Source: Phoronis australis
Lineage: Eukaryota > Phoronida > Phoronidae
Assembly: GCA_002633005.1 (NCBI GenBank)
Contig: NMRA01000135.1
Span: 61,115-125,114 of the forward strand
DNA length: 64,000 nucleotides
Direction: 5' to 3'
In this document: positions 36,238-49,241 of the stretch, piece after piece
How positions within the stretch are numbered: position 1 is the stretch's first letter
Layout: every line of letters begins with the position of its first letter
Notes under the pieces: generated by a model
Database searches by the model: none
Seen by the model: the letters and a program-made list of their open reading frames with translations, nothing else
Told to the model about the DNA's origin: nothing
Translations under genes and position numbers: made by a program

Positions 36238-39200
36238 CTGAAACACACAATGGTCAGGAATGCAGCAATATTAACAGAGGAGAAACTGACATCAGTTTTA
36301 TGCAATGAGCTCGAGTTTCTCAAAACCTTCAAAGATGACGTTAGGATGTGCACTATAATGAACCCTCCAAGCAACATTCTAAAAGTATACTATACAATAG
36401 TGGGACTTTTCCAATGGAACATTACAAGCAAGTTTTGCAACAAATCAGTTCGACTTTACTTACAAGTTGATACCTCGACTGAATCATTATTACAGTATGA
36501 ATCAAAATAATATTACTTCTGATGGCAATTCAATCAATAGAGCAAATATCAGCGCTGAATATGTCTGCCTTGTTAATCAACTCAGTGGCACCCGACATTT
36601 TAAAAGTAGGTCAGTCAGGCAATGCATCTTTCTACCTCTGCAACAGGGGAGAGTTAAATCAGGGATGGAAGTCACCTATTGACTTTGTAAAAATGTGGTT
36701 ACAATGTCTTCAATCAGCCTATAATTTAAAACTCAAATGCCTTAAAATTTCCTCTCTTCACCCACCTGAATTTTTGGTGTCCAGGGTTGCCCCTCAGCAT
36801 TCATTTTCCTCTGGGTTGGACAGATTGTTGCTGATTTGCCGTAGATATTCCTAGGGGGCGGGGGCCGTGGCCTAAGTTCATTGATTACCCCTTGTGCCGA
36901 CACCAGCCTGTCATAGCTATCCACCACAACTTTACTGGCGGCAGAACTTGACCTCACAGTTTGACTCGGGCATGTCACAGGCACACTGTTCACCATAAGC
37001 ATCCTGCCAGGTTGCGCAGCTGTCGTCATGGTTACTGAAGACATATCCCCATTGACCAGGTTTGTTGTAGGATACCGGTATGGAGTGCAGGTAGGGACAG
37101 AACAACCGTTGGCTGGCAAGTTTTGATTGTTCATTCCCGACTGTCCCACAGGTCCCGATCGAACAGTCGATATTCCCATAACACCCATGCGAGGCTTGCT
37201 GATGACGAGCTTGTGATCTGCAGGCATCAGAGTTGGTACGGTGCCTGGCAACACGAACACGTGATTCTCTGATGTGTTGTCATTGGGCTGATACACAAAT
37301 TGGGGAAGCGAAGACACAACAGACGACGGGGCACCAGCAGAAACTACGGATGTGTTTGCGTATCCAGAGGAACCGTTCAGCATATGACCCACTCGAGGAA
37401 TCAAGTTTTCATATATGTGTTCATAGTCATGATCCTTGGTTAAGTCACTGCTGGCATCTGTCTGTTCTTGCACTGTTGTAAGTAATGTGCTCTTTGCACT
37501 GTGTGTTGAGGCACGACTACCGTGACTGCTGCCGCTGCCCGAACGACGGAAACCCTGTGATGACGAAGACGTACTCCCGTGTGGCGAGGACCCCCCACTC
37601 GGATTTCCACCGCTGGATGGCACCGTCCGTGTGTCGTACAGGCGGGGCGGTAAGGGCGGCCCCGTCAAAGGGATGTCTGTCCTTGTGCCAGCCTTGCCAG
37701 ATTCACTATTCGTGGGCGAGTGGCGGGTACCTGCTGGAATTAGAAATAATCAATTCAAGATTTCTAAATAGCCACACATAGACAACATTATCAACTAAGA
37801 ATAACAATCGCAAAATTAAGTTGCTCATCTTCAAAACTTGAAAAATTTTAGTCAACAACTTGCTCTCAGCAAGATGATATTAATAATTGTGGAGGTTACA
37901 GGCCACAGTGTCGTACTTATGAGGACCAGGTTCATATCTTGTGCTTGCTGGCAGACTATGAGCATTGTGAAAATAGTTTCTTCTTTCCTCCAATAATTCA
38001 GTCTTAACTCATCTCAAAGTACAGAGGGTACCCTTGAATAGCAGCACACTTCATTAAAGCAGGAAGCAACAAGTCCTTGGTTATCTCAGAAAGACATTTT
38101 TCCCGGTGTATGACTGTTGCCCTTACAGGTAAGTACTATCCACACAATAAAAGAAAGTGATGTGAACAGACCAGAAAAAGGCACGCATTCACTGCCAAAG
38201 AAGAAAAACACAATGTACGACTCGCTATTCAACGCAGTCCGCGACGGTTATTCATATTTGAATGCTGAACCGAGATGTGGGCCTGATGTGTAGTAAATAT
38301 ACCCCAGGGATACAGTAATTAATGTGAAACAATGCTTTTCCAAGACCGTTAACATACAAATACATCCAATAACAGATTAAAATGATACGTACTGCTCGAT
38401 GTGGGAGACTCCTCCAGTTGACTCCGTCCAGCAGAGTTGTTCGACTCCCGAGAAGATCTACCCTCATCTACAGCAATTTCACCATCTCGATCGTCTGAAA
38501 GGAAGAGGTCTGAATATAGAAACCTGCCACGCTTTTAGTAAGCGTATCTAAATAGTCCCATCACCATCGTTTGAATGGAAGAAATTTGAGGGTAACAACA
38601 TGCTAGGGTTTCAATTACCAACCGTTTACAAAAATTGAATTCTACAGACTGAATTTGAAATTCAACACTACAGAATCGTTGTGTTTGCTCTACAAAAATA
38701 ACTCTATGAACTCGAAATTCGCAAACATAATCAAAATATTGATATTTCACGCACAATTAAAACTCTCACACTAGAAGATTTTAACTGAATTTCTCAGAGC
38801 AAGGAAATTATAGACAAAATCTTACTGCACACCTTGCTGATTTTTACTGAGAAGGTCTGAAAGAAAATTTTGTTGTAATTCAAAGCTACTTTATTCAAGA
38901 AGTGAGCCTTTAAAAAACAGAAAAACAACAACTTTGGCATTTCTTTTACATCCAAAATCATGAAAGCGAAGCACATGATGAGAGGTATTTTTACCTTCGC
39001 TCTCGTCAAAGCTAATGTGCATGCGGTCGCTGACGATGCCGGAGGTGGTGTTGGAGCTGGTATTGCTAATGACCGACGTCCTATTGTCGTTGGAGCCCCT
39101 GGAGGGGAGTGTGCTGTAGCCGTGCAGGGACAGCGACCCCTGCACCAGGGACTGTTCCTGTTCCCATGCTAGGTCAGAGCTGTCAGAGAAGATGTATGAC

Positions 39201-42200
39201 TCTTGGTAGCGCTTGCGATCTGAAATAGTGTGAATGATGGTATTCAGCACAGGACTGTTATTGAGCCAGTTACAAAAACAACAAAATGGCTCTTAATCAT
39301 TTGCCAACACATGCAGTTTGAGGTTCAACAGAGGTTTTACAGTATCTGCCCTATTCATCTGCATAAATTTCAAAACAAATATCTGGACAAAAAACAGAAA
39401 AATTGTTCACATAATTCAATGTGAATTTTGTTAAAGACACGACACTTGTCGTTGTTGACTACTTTTATTCCATTCCATTCGTGTGCTCGGAACAAATTTC
39501 GACATTGAACAGAACATTGGTAGTTAAAAGAAACTGACCAAGACACATGCTTAAAAGACACACGATATTTTGAAACATACTTGTTTCATTCTCAAGTGGA
39601 AATAAAATGACGTTGTACTACCACCACAGAGCAAAAGCTAGTGGCAAACACAGTGGGACAGGGCAGGAGTAAAATACTCAATGTATGACTAAACTCACAG
39701 TTTCAATGGTTGAAGCATAATATGATAACATGGCACTGGTATGTTGGCGGCAATAATTATCCACATTCTTACCTTCTATTTCAAAATTTTGAATTTCCAT
39801 GAGTTTGGGCTGCATGGCCATGTGTAACACATGAGTATTGCGACAGAGGGCCAGAAGATATTTCGATCGATCATCGCTCCCTGTATAATAAGTGGATTTT
39901 CTATTTTCCGGGCTGCCTACAGATCTTATTTCAAACTTCTTTTTCTGCAAAAACCAAGAAACATGCTCGGCATGATGAACAGATTCTGGAATGAAAGCAC
40001 AATTTAGAATATGGCAATCTGTTGGGTCAGCGGCGCGTTAACGAGAACCGTGTCGTCACGGAATGATACTAAAAATGCCACATCCGTGGGAAAATGTTCT
40101 TTTAGCAATAATCTCCTCAACTTCTGAGGTCTATTAATAGGCCAGTGGAAAGGTTTCAGACAGACTGTAGGAATTAACGGCATTCTAGAAAAGACAGGCT
40201 ACATAAGTGAGTAGGTGTTAACACAGCTGGCAATTCAAACATCATTTTTTCGCAGTGGTATTTGTGAAAATGCCGCAAAACAATTTCTCAGACATATTAC
40301 ACCAATAGGCTCTAGGGTAAAGTTAAACCCCCAAAATACCAAAATGTACCAAGAACAAACTTATTTACCACTTAAAAAGGCCTTCTGTCAAAAATGAGTT
40401 TTGATTAAGGCCAACTGAATTTTCACAAGCTTAGCCTCATTTCTGAACTAAGTCAAGAACATGATAAAATCAATTTTATAATGATATATAGTTATTCCAT
40501 TGAAGCATATAACTCCCTGGAGTTCTTGCAGTGCTGTAACTGGAATCCTACAGGGTATTTCCACATTAGCAATGCGGGCGACTATAAATCAAGTTCAGTT
40601 GACACAGGTATTTAAGTTAACAGACAGCCAGAGTTGCTGTTCATTTGTTGGGCACATTCTTGGCAGCTAGCCAACATCAACCTGGATAACCTGACAGGGA
40701 GACTCTTCACAGCTAACAACTTGCTCCACTGCCCATTAGTACAGGCATAAAACAAAATTGAAATCATAATGTCGTAACATTTTCCTGATGTTGGTACAGT
40801 ATAGTGGACATGAGAGGTTTCATTTCATCAACAAAAATAAATAATTTTCAAGGATATTTTACTCAACTTTTATCATGATTTGTACAATGAGTCAACATTT
40901 GGCAAAGTCTGGGCTTTGGCACCAATGAGGTAAGCCTACAGAAATGCAAACTGCCAATTTCAGCAATTATTTTCGTCCCTAATTGAAGAATTTTCCCTGC
41001 AATATAAACTTCCACAGTTGAAAGAAGCCAATGTGGCATAAAGATAAATACGGTACTTACATCAAAGTATAATTTGCCAATATCAGGCCACAGGTATGTT
41101 GATAACAGACCCATGAGAGTACAACTTGTCTCCTAAAATAATAAAAGGAGGACATGTAATTACTACAGTACAATTACAACAGAATGTTCTACAAATCAAA
41201 TATTCATTGCACTTTTTGATCTTACAACGCCTATAATTTTTGCACTGAATATTTAAATCTTTCGAATCTTCCATAAGGATGTGGTCCTATGGAAAGACAA
41301 ACTCATTTTTTCCATCAAACACTGTAACATGTAAAACACTGTAACATGTAACTCTAATGCCCCTAAAAGACATGTCCCTACTATATCATTTTATTGCTCA
41401 TTTCTTGCAATGTAGATCCCAACTCTCCAATTTTGTGTATTTCAACTCATACAAACCAGGGGCCTGTCTTATCAAAGAACCTAACATTGCAACTGAGGCA
41501 AATTTGGCATAGAGCGTGTCCAAACTAAACCACCAATTTCACATGCTGCTTACATGGAATACCTGCCATTTAAAATCCGAGTCTCATCTACGACTGGGCA
41601 TACACAGAATTTGATAAAGCGGGCCACAGGAATCTCAGCCCTACAGCTGACGCCCCTACCACCGATGCCCCTATGACCAACGGCCCTATGGTCGATGCCC
41701 CTACGGCTGATGCCCCTACGCCCAACGACCCTATGGCAAATGCCCCTACCTCATAGATCTCTATTCCTCTGGCACAGATACCCAGCCAAATACTGCCAGG
41801 ACTTTCATTCTTCTTCTTCTTCAGTCTGTAGAGATGCAGGTTGAAGTGACAGGGCCTAGTTGATGCCTCGCGAATGTACTGCAGCTGTGCCTCGGTCTTG
41901 GACATTGCCCGTAAGTCCTCATGCAAGGACGGCATATGGCGCTGGGCGTAGTCCTCACCATGCTCATCTACGATCTGCCGTGGGAGACAAAGGGGATAAT
42001 GACATTTCAACACAAATAATGCCAGGCATCTAACTACTCATAAATGATTTCCAATGAAAACAAATGTACTATGACAAAAAATACTAACATTGTTCCTAAA
42101 AATGCGAACATGATGCAGTGGAGAACATGTTAGACCCATGCAATGTACAATTGATTGCCTTCAGCGGAACAGTTGTTAGAGAGATGCCACCAACTCAGGA

Positions 42201-45200
42201 AGGGGATTCGTCCTCTTAGAAACGGAGATTATTTGGTATAACATTTTTAATCATTTGGTATTTTCTCGAGCACCTACTTTCCTGTTTGTCAAGATAATGT
42301 GTTAGTTAAGATTTTATATGAGGAGTGACACCCCTCACCCATTACCTGTAAGAGACCCCCCATATTCACAACTGGAAGAAGACTTGACTACTGAAAGGTC
42401 ACAGAACTTTTTAAGAGACATATGTGTTCAGTAGACCCGAGACATTAGCCTTGCACTTAACAAGAGAAATTTCTACTTGTGAAACAGAAACGGTGAGTTC
42501 TATCACATACTTCAACAAGCCAACCTCACCGACCGATCACTTCAGTGGCCGCCAATTATGTTACTAAGATCCCGAGCACACTCGCAAAACATTCATCATT
42601 CATTCGCGTGATTTTGCGTGGTCTTTTATGATCTCGCTTTTCTCGACACTTGAACTACAGAATGCCATAAAGTTGTAAGCGACAACTTTTTACAAAAAAA
42701 TCAAGTTTGACTGACACCTGTGCATGTACTTTTATGTTATTGATGTGGAACTATTTCTGAGAAGTCAAAATATGACCTACTTTCTAAAAACCAAGCACTT
42801 TTAGCAAGTTGACACGAATGTTGTTTTATTACTTCATTGCATCATATTACTGTTTTTTGTTGTTGAGGGCAGTGCTATCACTGAAGAGGCCACCCTCATT
42901 TTAAATATCACAATAAATAAATAAAACGTAGTGAATTTCTATAGCTACATATTTGCACAGACAGCGAGAAACACAGACAGGATGCAGCTAGTTTTTTTTA
43001 AGTTCAATGCCTGCAGTAACATTGCTTGAAGCTCTCACATTAATAAACACATCAAGCTAACATTTATAAACTGAAACCTACGTCATCTGAGGCATTGAAC
43101 CGTTTCTATAACAACCACACAGACCACCTCATGCACTTGTGCAAACTCCTATCATTCCGTTTTGGCCCCGAAATGAACAAAGTGTAAAAAAATGACATCA
43201 CCTGTTCGAGGGATGATAAGCAATCACTCACAACCAGTCAAGCGCCACGTGAACGGTTACAAGAGATTTGGTAAAAAAGGAGGAATAAGAAGTAGCAGAA
43301 ATAGCAGACGTGCAGATATTGCTCCAGAGTGATCAGTTAACTGCCAACAGTTGCGTAGCGGAGTGGCTATTTAACATTATTTACTGAAACAGCTTTAGCC
43401 CAACTGAATGATAAATGATTGAGTACTCAATCATAACAGAGTAATAATCAATGAAATAGTAATTATAATAACCAATGATCTGAAAACATCATCGTCAAGA
43501 TGTGGCTTGGTACAATGCTGCCATCTATCCCTAACTTATTGTATAACAGAATGTTTTTGAGAATTGCCAAGTAAAGTGATCAAACCAATTTTAAATAATA
43601 CTTTTTTAAATAACAAGATAATTGGACGTTTACGATAATGAAAATTTAGCTAAATACTGGTCAACACAGTCTTTTCAGTAATAAAAAAGAAACCACAGCT
43701 TTAACAAAAATAACAACCAAATTTCGTTCAAAGATTTTGATTTGCAAAATGTTGCAGATGTCAACATGTATCAGGTCACTGACCTCGTTCCTGACACTTG
43801 CCAACTTGTCATCTGTCAACAAAGCAATAAGGATGTAAGGAGTGAAAACCTCAATTTGAAGCAACATGCACCATCAGCTCACTTTCATTGAATTCTTCTA
43901 AATGATGTTCAGTGTAGTTTGCTGTTTATACTCAACAGACCATTGGAGGGAACATAGTCATACCACAGGGACTTTAAAGGGGTGATTAAAAAAGACAGCC
44001 CTGCATAAACATGAGGTTGTATTCCAAGTTCAAACATTGATCAAAGTCTAAAGCAGAGCATATTTTTTTGCTTCTGAGAAACACAAGGTGTCAATTTACA
44101 AAAGCAAGCCAGTCATGCTTTGCCATCACAGTCTACTACCCTTAGAAGCCCTCCCTAGGACAACATACCTGGGCATGGGGTGTAATCTTCATGCCCAAAA
44201 TTGAACTCAAATTTACTTTTGAAAGTGAAAACTCAATTTCAGACTCAAACTTAATGCTGGGGTCATCACAAGCAAACTAGGATCAGACAGCCATCCTCGC
44301 AAACCGTAATGTACTCGAGCACTGAATTATAGACACTTATGTTGAGATTGCATTAAATTAGAAAGGAAAATGTCTAAAATAATTTTGAGCTTAATTTTGA
44401 CTACAAAGATAGGACCTCAGACCCGAATCAGTAGTTCACACAAAGACACATCAGAGTCGGCGCGTGTTTATCCCTATAACCGACATTGTTAACTCACCCA
44501 GGCTGGGAAATATTCCCTGGGGTCGAAGTAGTTGTCGGTGTGTCGCGAGGCGTTGAATTTGCCCAGGTCTGCCTGCAGTGCGTATGAGGAGAGCATAAAG
44601 TATCGGTCATCACTACATGGCTGGCCATAATGGAGGAGATTCTCACGCAACTGAAGGTAGTATTGGTGCCGGGTCACTCGCTCCCTGCAGACAAGATCGT
44701 GTTAACCTAACTAAAGTAATTTTGAATGTAATCGAGGAACATTTTCCCATTTTGTCGAGTTAAGGTAAACAATGATGAGGAATTTCACGAGATAAACAAG
44801 TTTAACTTCATAGAGTGCTCACAAAAACATCACTATAGGGACAAATGATTTGCTCAAAGAAAGCCAACTGAGAAATGTGTTACATCAAGAGTGAATTATC
44901 AAAACCGTTTTGCTCTGAAAATTCTAAATCAAAAACTGATGTCCAGTAAGAAAAGCCTGTCAAAAATTGTCATGAAATGCAAGTTGTTTCTGCCAGAAAC
45001 AATAAAGTAATTCACAGAGTATGTAGGTAAGACCATATTAAAAACGACAAAACTTGGTAGCATATTTTGCTGATCAGATTCTCTTTCACAACATTTGGTG
45101 TTATTTTGCCAAGGCAGTAACTGCTCAGTGAATACTTTTGGCACTAATTAGACACTGTTTTTATTGTGACTTTTATAATTACTGAGACCTATAAACACGA

Positions 45201-46908
45201 ATGCTTTTCTGATTCTGTGGTTTGTTATGTTAAATGCAGATGTAAAATTGCCTTATTAGTAATTTTTCACGGACATCAAGCCTCAGCCAATCAAAGATTA
45301 AGCCTTACGAAAAGGAGAAAGCTGATCAAGTCAGTGACAGAAACTGCGAATAATAATCATTGTGTCCATGCTTTTCATTCCCTTATGGAAGAGTTGTTGA
45401 AATGCAAATACAACCAGATGCCGTACTCATACAGGTTCCTGCATTGCATCGTTTTATCTATCTCCTAACTAATTCTCAACTCACCTGAGCAATGATACAC
45501 TGTCCACGTAGAACTGTACCCGGAAGTGCAGTGTTAGCAGCACTTTGCCGCATTTGTCGAAGCCCGAGTTGGACTGTTTCCATGCCTTGGAGGCATGCTT
45601 ACTGAGTTTTTCGTCTGAATTGAGGAATTGAAACTCCTCATCTGAAACACGCATAACAACTGATGTCAAAGCTGCATTTCACCTGGTTAAGCAGGCCAAA
45701 AAACAAAATTCGAATCAGGCCTCTTATTCCCACAAAATGGTTCTCATAATACACTATGAGACTGATTTCATGACAGTAAAACTCCTAATTCAGTTTTCGT
45801 ACATTGGGTAGATAAACAAGGCGAAATGCAGCTTTAAATGGAACCGAATGTCTTTGAAAAGTCTATGAAGCAAACATACTTTACATCTTATGATGTAAAT
45901 CCCTGGAGCATGATTAAAAAAATTCCATGCCTTGGTTACGTTACTACACTGTTGAAGAGAAAGAAACAAAAATCAAGTAGAATCTGAAGCTATTGTAGAC
46001 ACTGAAGTATTCAAAAGGTGGATAATCGAGAAAAATGAGTTTAAATTGCAGAGCAGCTCTTGCAGCATACTGCATCCCAGATATGCATCTTGCTCGAAGA
46101 ATTCCGCAATACAGGAACGGACCTCAGATCTTTACCAGTGAGGATCAAATGAGCAGGGGGTGCTTAAGATTCCTTCACAATGTAAAGGAGGGTCCTTCCT
46201 GAAATCCATCAGACTTACCGACAAGACTAGCAACACCAAAGTATTCCGTTTCCCGCAGTCCAAGGAAATCACACACTTGGTTAAATAGGTCATTTACCTT
46301 CCCTTTTGCCTGAAATATTTTACATCATGACAACCAATGGCAAAGCATTTTAAGTACTTTACATACTTATAATGTCGACCAATCGCAAACATTTTTAAGT
46401 CTGAATTACATGCTCATGTACATGTCAACCAATGTAAATATATCTTGTCTAATTTCAAACTAGACTACACGCCTGTTATAATCAACAGTTAAAAAAATGT
46501 GATCCTGAAACACATTTACAGTTAAAAAAAATGTGCAGGTGGCCTGATGCCTTTTGCGGTACGTCAGGCGTGTTTAGGCCACGAGGCCGGGACCATTACA
46601 GTTACAGTAAAGCGAGCAAGTATAAATTTTATGTTGAGCACGGTGAACTGGAAGTCATGGTGCACATACTATAACATCTTCATCCAAAAAACCATAACAT
46701 AAATATCACACAAAATATGAATGCCAATGATAAGCAAAAAACAAGAGTAATAATTTGCAAAAACAAATTATGAGGCACTGTTAGATATGTTTGAATTACT
46801 CACATCTACATGGAAGGTGACCTGTTCCTTATTCAGCAGCCTGATGCCAACGGCTTTCTTATGGACAGAGCCATCTTGAGGCGTGCTGGATCGCGACGCA
46901 GTTCTCAT
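35413..46908 (-). CDS. FRMD6: FRMD6/Willin (Expanded-like) FERM-domain protein (11 coding exons)
   Basis: Exons in order: 46804-46908, 46219-46309, 45485-45641, 44498-44684, 41750-41974, 41061-41132, 39773-39944, 38995-39219, 38393-38494, 36766-37730, 35413-36237. Phases close to 3126 nt and 1041 aa. The start ATG has an in-frame TGA 18 bases upstream. FERM F1 covers about residues 17-115 (TLHFRVQFYVD matches FRMD6 IIHFRVQYYVE). F2 covers about 119-225 (LSSYALQADLGKF, YFDPREYFPAW). F3 covers about 226-335 (RGIEIYE, WPDIGKLYFDKKKFEI, STYYTG). A conserved YQESYIFSD block and a TSGI segment follow, as in FRMD6. In mammals FRMD6 is a cortical protein of apical junctions acting upstream of Hippo kinases, and the fly relative is Expanded. 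The 630-residue tail is far longer than in vertebrate FRMD6 (about 620 aa in total). FRMD1, a vertebrate paralogue, cannot be separated at this distance. Confidence 0.93.
36766..37730 (-). CDS. FRMD6: FRMD6 exon 10: disordered Ser/Pro-rich linker
   Basis: The 965-nt exon encodes residues 446-767. It holds two proline-rich stretches, GPPLPPRLYD near the start and RPRPPPPRNIYG near the end, which look like SH3-type ligands. It also has a long Ser/Gly stretch and a DYEHIYENL motif whose Y-x-N could bind a Grb2-type SH2 domain if phosphorylated. No PPxY is present. The upstream acceptor is a tandem CAGCAG; using the first AG would add one codon (37731-37733). The donor is CAG|gtgggt. Confidence 0.85.
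41640..41752 (-). repeat. 15-bp minisatellite forming the FRMD6 exon 5 donor
   Basis: On the minus strand seven to eight 15-bp units follow one another from 41749 downwards, typified by GTAGGGGCATCAGCC and ATAGGGTCGTTGGGC. The first unit's GT is the splice donor of FRMD6 exon 5 (GAG|GTAGGG). If retained, the units would read as a pentapeptide series like VGASA and IGPLV. Confidence 0.85.
44498..44684 (-). CDS. FRMD6: FRMD6 exon 4: FERM F2 lobe core
   Basis: This 187-nt exon gives residues 118-180. It begins RERVTRHQYYLQLRENLLH and contains SSYALQADLGKF and YFDPREYFPAW, nearly the human FRMD6 sequence in that order (AFALQADLGNF, YFEPEAYFPSW). This distinguishes the gene from the other FERM families I considered (PTPN21, FRMD4, EPB41), whose F2 motif differs. 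The acceptor is ctgcag|GG and the donor TGG|gtgagt, phase 0. Confidence 0.95.
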
Positions 46909-46935
46909 AGTGGCCTGGAGACCTCATTCAGATAC
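46909..46935 (-). other. FRMD6: FRMD6 5' UTR part of first coding exon
   Basis: The ATG at 46906-46908 is preceded by 27 exonic bases that include an in-frame TGA, and then by a clear acceptor (ccttgcag). The presence of this acceptor means that at least one non-coding exon lies further upstream, beyond 46938. I could not identify it in the remaining 17 kb. Confidence 0.6.
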
Positions 46936-49182
46936 CTGCAAGGCCAACATACACCAATGTAACATGAAGTTAACCATACCAAAACAGTCCCTATGGGGCC
47001 AACTGCAATGCAAGACAAAGATTGATCAACACTAAAGAGACACACACTAACACTGCATGAGGATATCAACAGTCTTGATGGTCAACTCTAAATCTCATTC
47101 AGTCAGACACAGCAGCGAGGTGATTGATACTGCTACACAACAAGGCAATATGTGCAACTACATAATATCACTGACCAAGTCAACTATGTGAATGAAAGTC
47201 CATTATGAAACCAATGATGTCAAGTACTAAATCTGCCGTGTCAGCTTTCACATGGGGCCACTCTTCAAAAACACAACAAAAGGAAATCCGTAATTTCCGT
47301 TTCGAGGCCAATAGATTTTTGAACACACTTCCTTCCTTGAAGCACAAAATTCTGCCAGATGACCAGCAAACAAGTAAAACCTAAAACCTACTACTTGTTT
47401 TTTCTAAATGTCTCACCACAAACACCCCTTTGGGATGATTATGTAATCCTTGTCAAGGAATCAAGTGCAATGGATGCATTGGAAAAAGAAAAACAGGTTG
47501 CCCAGACTTTGGAATGTTGGGATTCCATTCTGTAAACAGGTTCACAAAGTACTTCAGAGTGGACAACTGACCAACACAGAGGGTGTCATCCAAATTATAC
47601 AATGAATACTTTCATACTAAGCACATGGAAAACAGATATCTATCTGGCTCTTACTGCATATTACAAAACCCAGAACTGCCCCCCACAAACACACATCTGT
47701 ATTGAAAGTGTGGTCAAATCTCACCAACTTCAGAAATTTATTTAAAATCAACACTGTCCTGTCTTTTTCAAGGGCTTCTAACAATGCCACGAAAGTCCCA
47801 ATTTTTCAAAACTTTTGTCTATTGGAAGCTGTGGTAAAAAACTTGAACATGGAAAAGCATTGAAGCTTGGTGCTAAATATTGGTGCAAAAATGACAAAAT
47901 GAGATTTCATGTGTTGCCCATACTGTGTCCTAAATTAGTGAGAATTTACTGTACACAACAGAAAGAGAGACACAATCAGTGTGCAGAGTCTTGCTTTCCA
48001 ACACAAGACAAACTGCAGAGAGAAAATCACGTCACACAAACCAAAATAACACAAAACAGGAAATGCCAAGCAAAAAATTGAGACCAAGCCACCTAATGAA
48101 AAACATGTTGTCAGCAGTTTTAATGATTGATTGTTTTATTTTTACAATTGCCATAATTAAATGCATTTCATAGGCTTAAACAATTGTTTTACTTTACCTA
48201 AAAGTGCTGGTTTGTTTTTTTATTTTAAAAACTAGAATTACCTAGGCACAGCACTGTAAGCCCCATACTACCCAACAGTACAATAGTTTTTCACTTATTT
48301 AGTACACAGTATACAAGCCCGAAACGTGGAATTTCTTTATCAAATTTCCCAACAAGTATAAGCAACAAAAATTTTTACTATACTGCTGCCAAAAATAACA
48401 CCTAACAAAACCCCTTGTTGCTTATTTGTAGCAAATTAGTCAGGTTTTGAAAAACTGAAAAATGAGAGTTTTGTCAACTATTTTTAAGTAAAACAATTAA
48501 AGAACTGCTACTGTCAGACTAAAACCCATGTAGCATACACTCATTTGGACCTGAACTAAATCAGGGTTAGATTCAGGACATTCAACCAGTCTTTAAATAG
48601 CTCATTACCAAGTTCAGAAAGGAGGCTACCTTCCCAGTCAGTGCAGGTGTGGTCAAGTACTGATGACCCATGGTCAATCAAAATTCCACGGCAACCCCAA
48701 ATTGATTAGTAGTTGGTAATTAACAAGGACCAAACTAGTGACTGACATGTGTCTAAAATGCTACTAATCACTAAGTAATGAGTGATTGTAGGCTAAATCC
48801 AAAACTAACGACTACTAAATGTTTCGTTAACGACTACTAAATTAAACCTGCATCCGATCATTTTAAGGTATTTTGGAATTTTTCTTCAGGTTCATCAAGA
48901 AGACAAAAACGCACAAGATTTGACACGTAAGTAGTTCGTTCTTGCACCAGCTATTTGGCTGATTCTCGACGATTAAGCAAATTTGAAACTTCAAGGTCAA
49001 ACTGGGCAAAGTCCGATTGCCGCTGAGTTACGACTGCTTAATGTAAAACCTCACAAAATTCGGAAACAATTGAACATTTTCACATTTCAAAGGCTTTTGA
49101 CTAGTTGTAAATGGACAGAGCTACTCAAAACCTTGTTTGATGCCAACTATGAAACTTAGAACTGGTAAAGCCTTGGTTTGGT

Positions 49183-49241
49183 GATACCACCAAACCAACA
49201 GATTCTGTTGGTTTGGTGGTATCTGTTGGTTTGGTGGTATC
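49183..49241. repeat. Perfect short inverted plus direct repeat
   Basis: GATACCACCAAACCAACA (49183-49200) is followed by its exact complement TGTTGGTTTGGTGGTATC (49206-49223), then a second direct copy (49224-49241). Confidence 0.9.

Noticed and set aside
41588-41749. Extension of FRMD6 exon 5 into a VGASA-type repeat protein.
   Set aside because: The downstream exon 6 aligns directly with FRMD6 after residue 255, so the main product splices at 41750. The read-through is treated only as a possible isoform.
35413-46908. PTPN21, which is the neighbour of SPATA7 in human and also has a FERM domain.
   Set aside because: F2 and F3 motifs match FRMD6, not PTPN21, and there is no tyrosine phosphatase domain.
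47815-48173. Two overlapping open frames of 64-88 codons (for example starting MSIGSCGKK).
   Set aside because: No domain, A+T-rich composition and no supporting splice signals. Similar to chance frames across the region.
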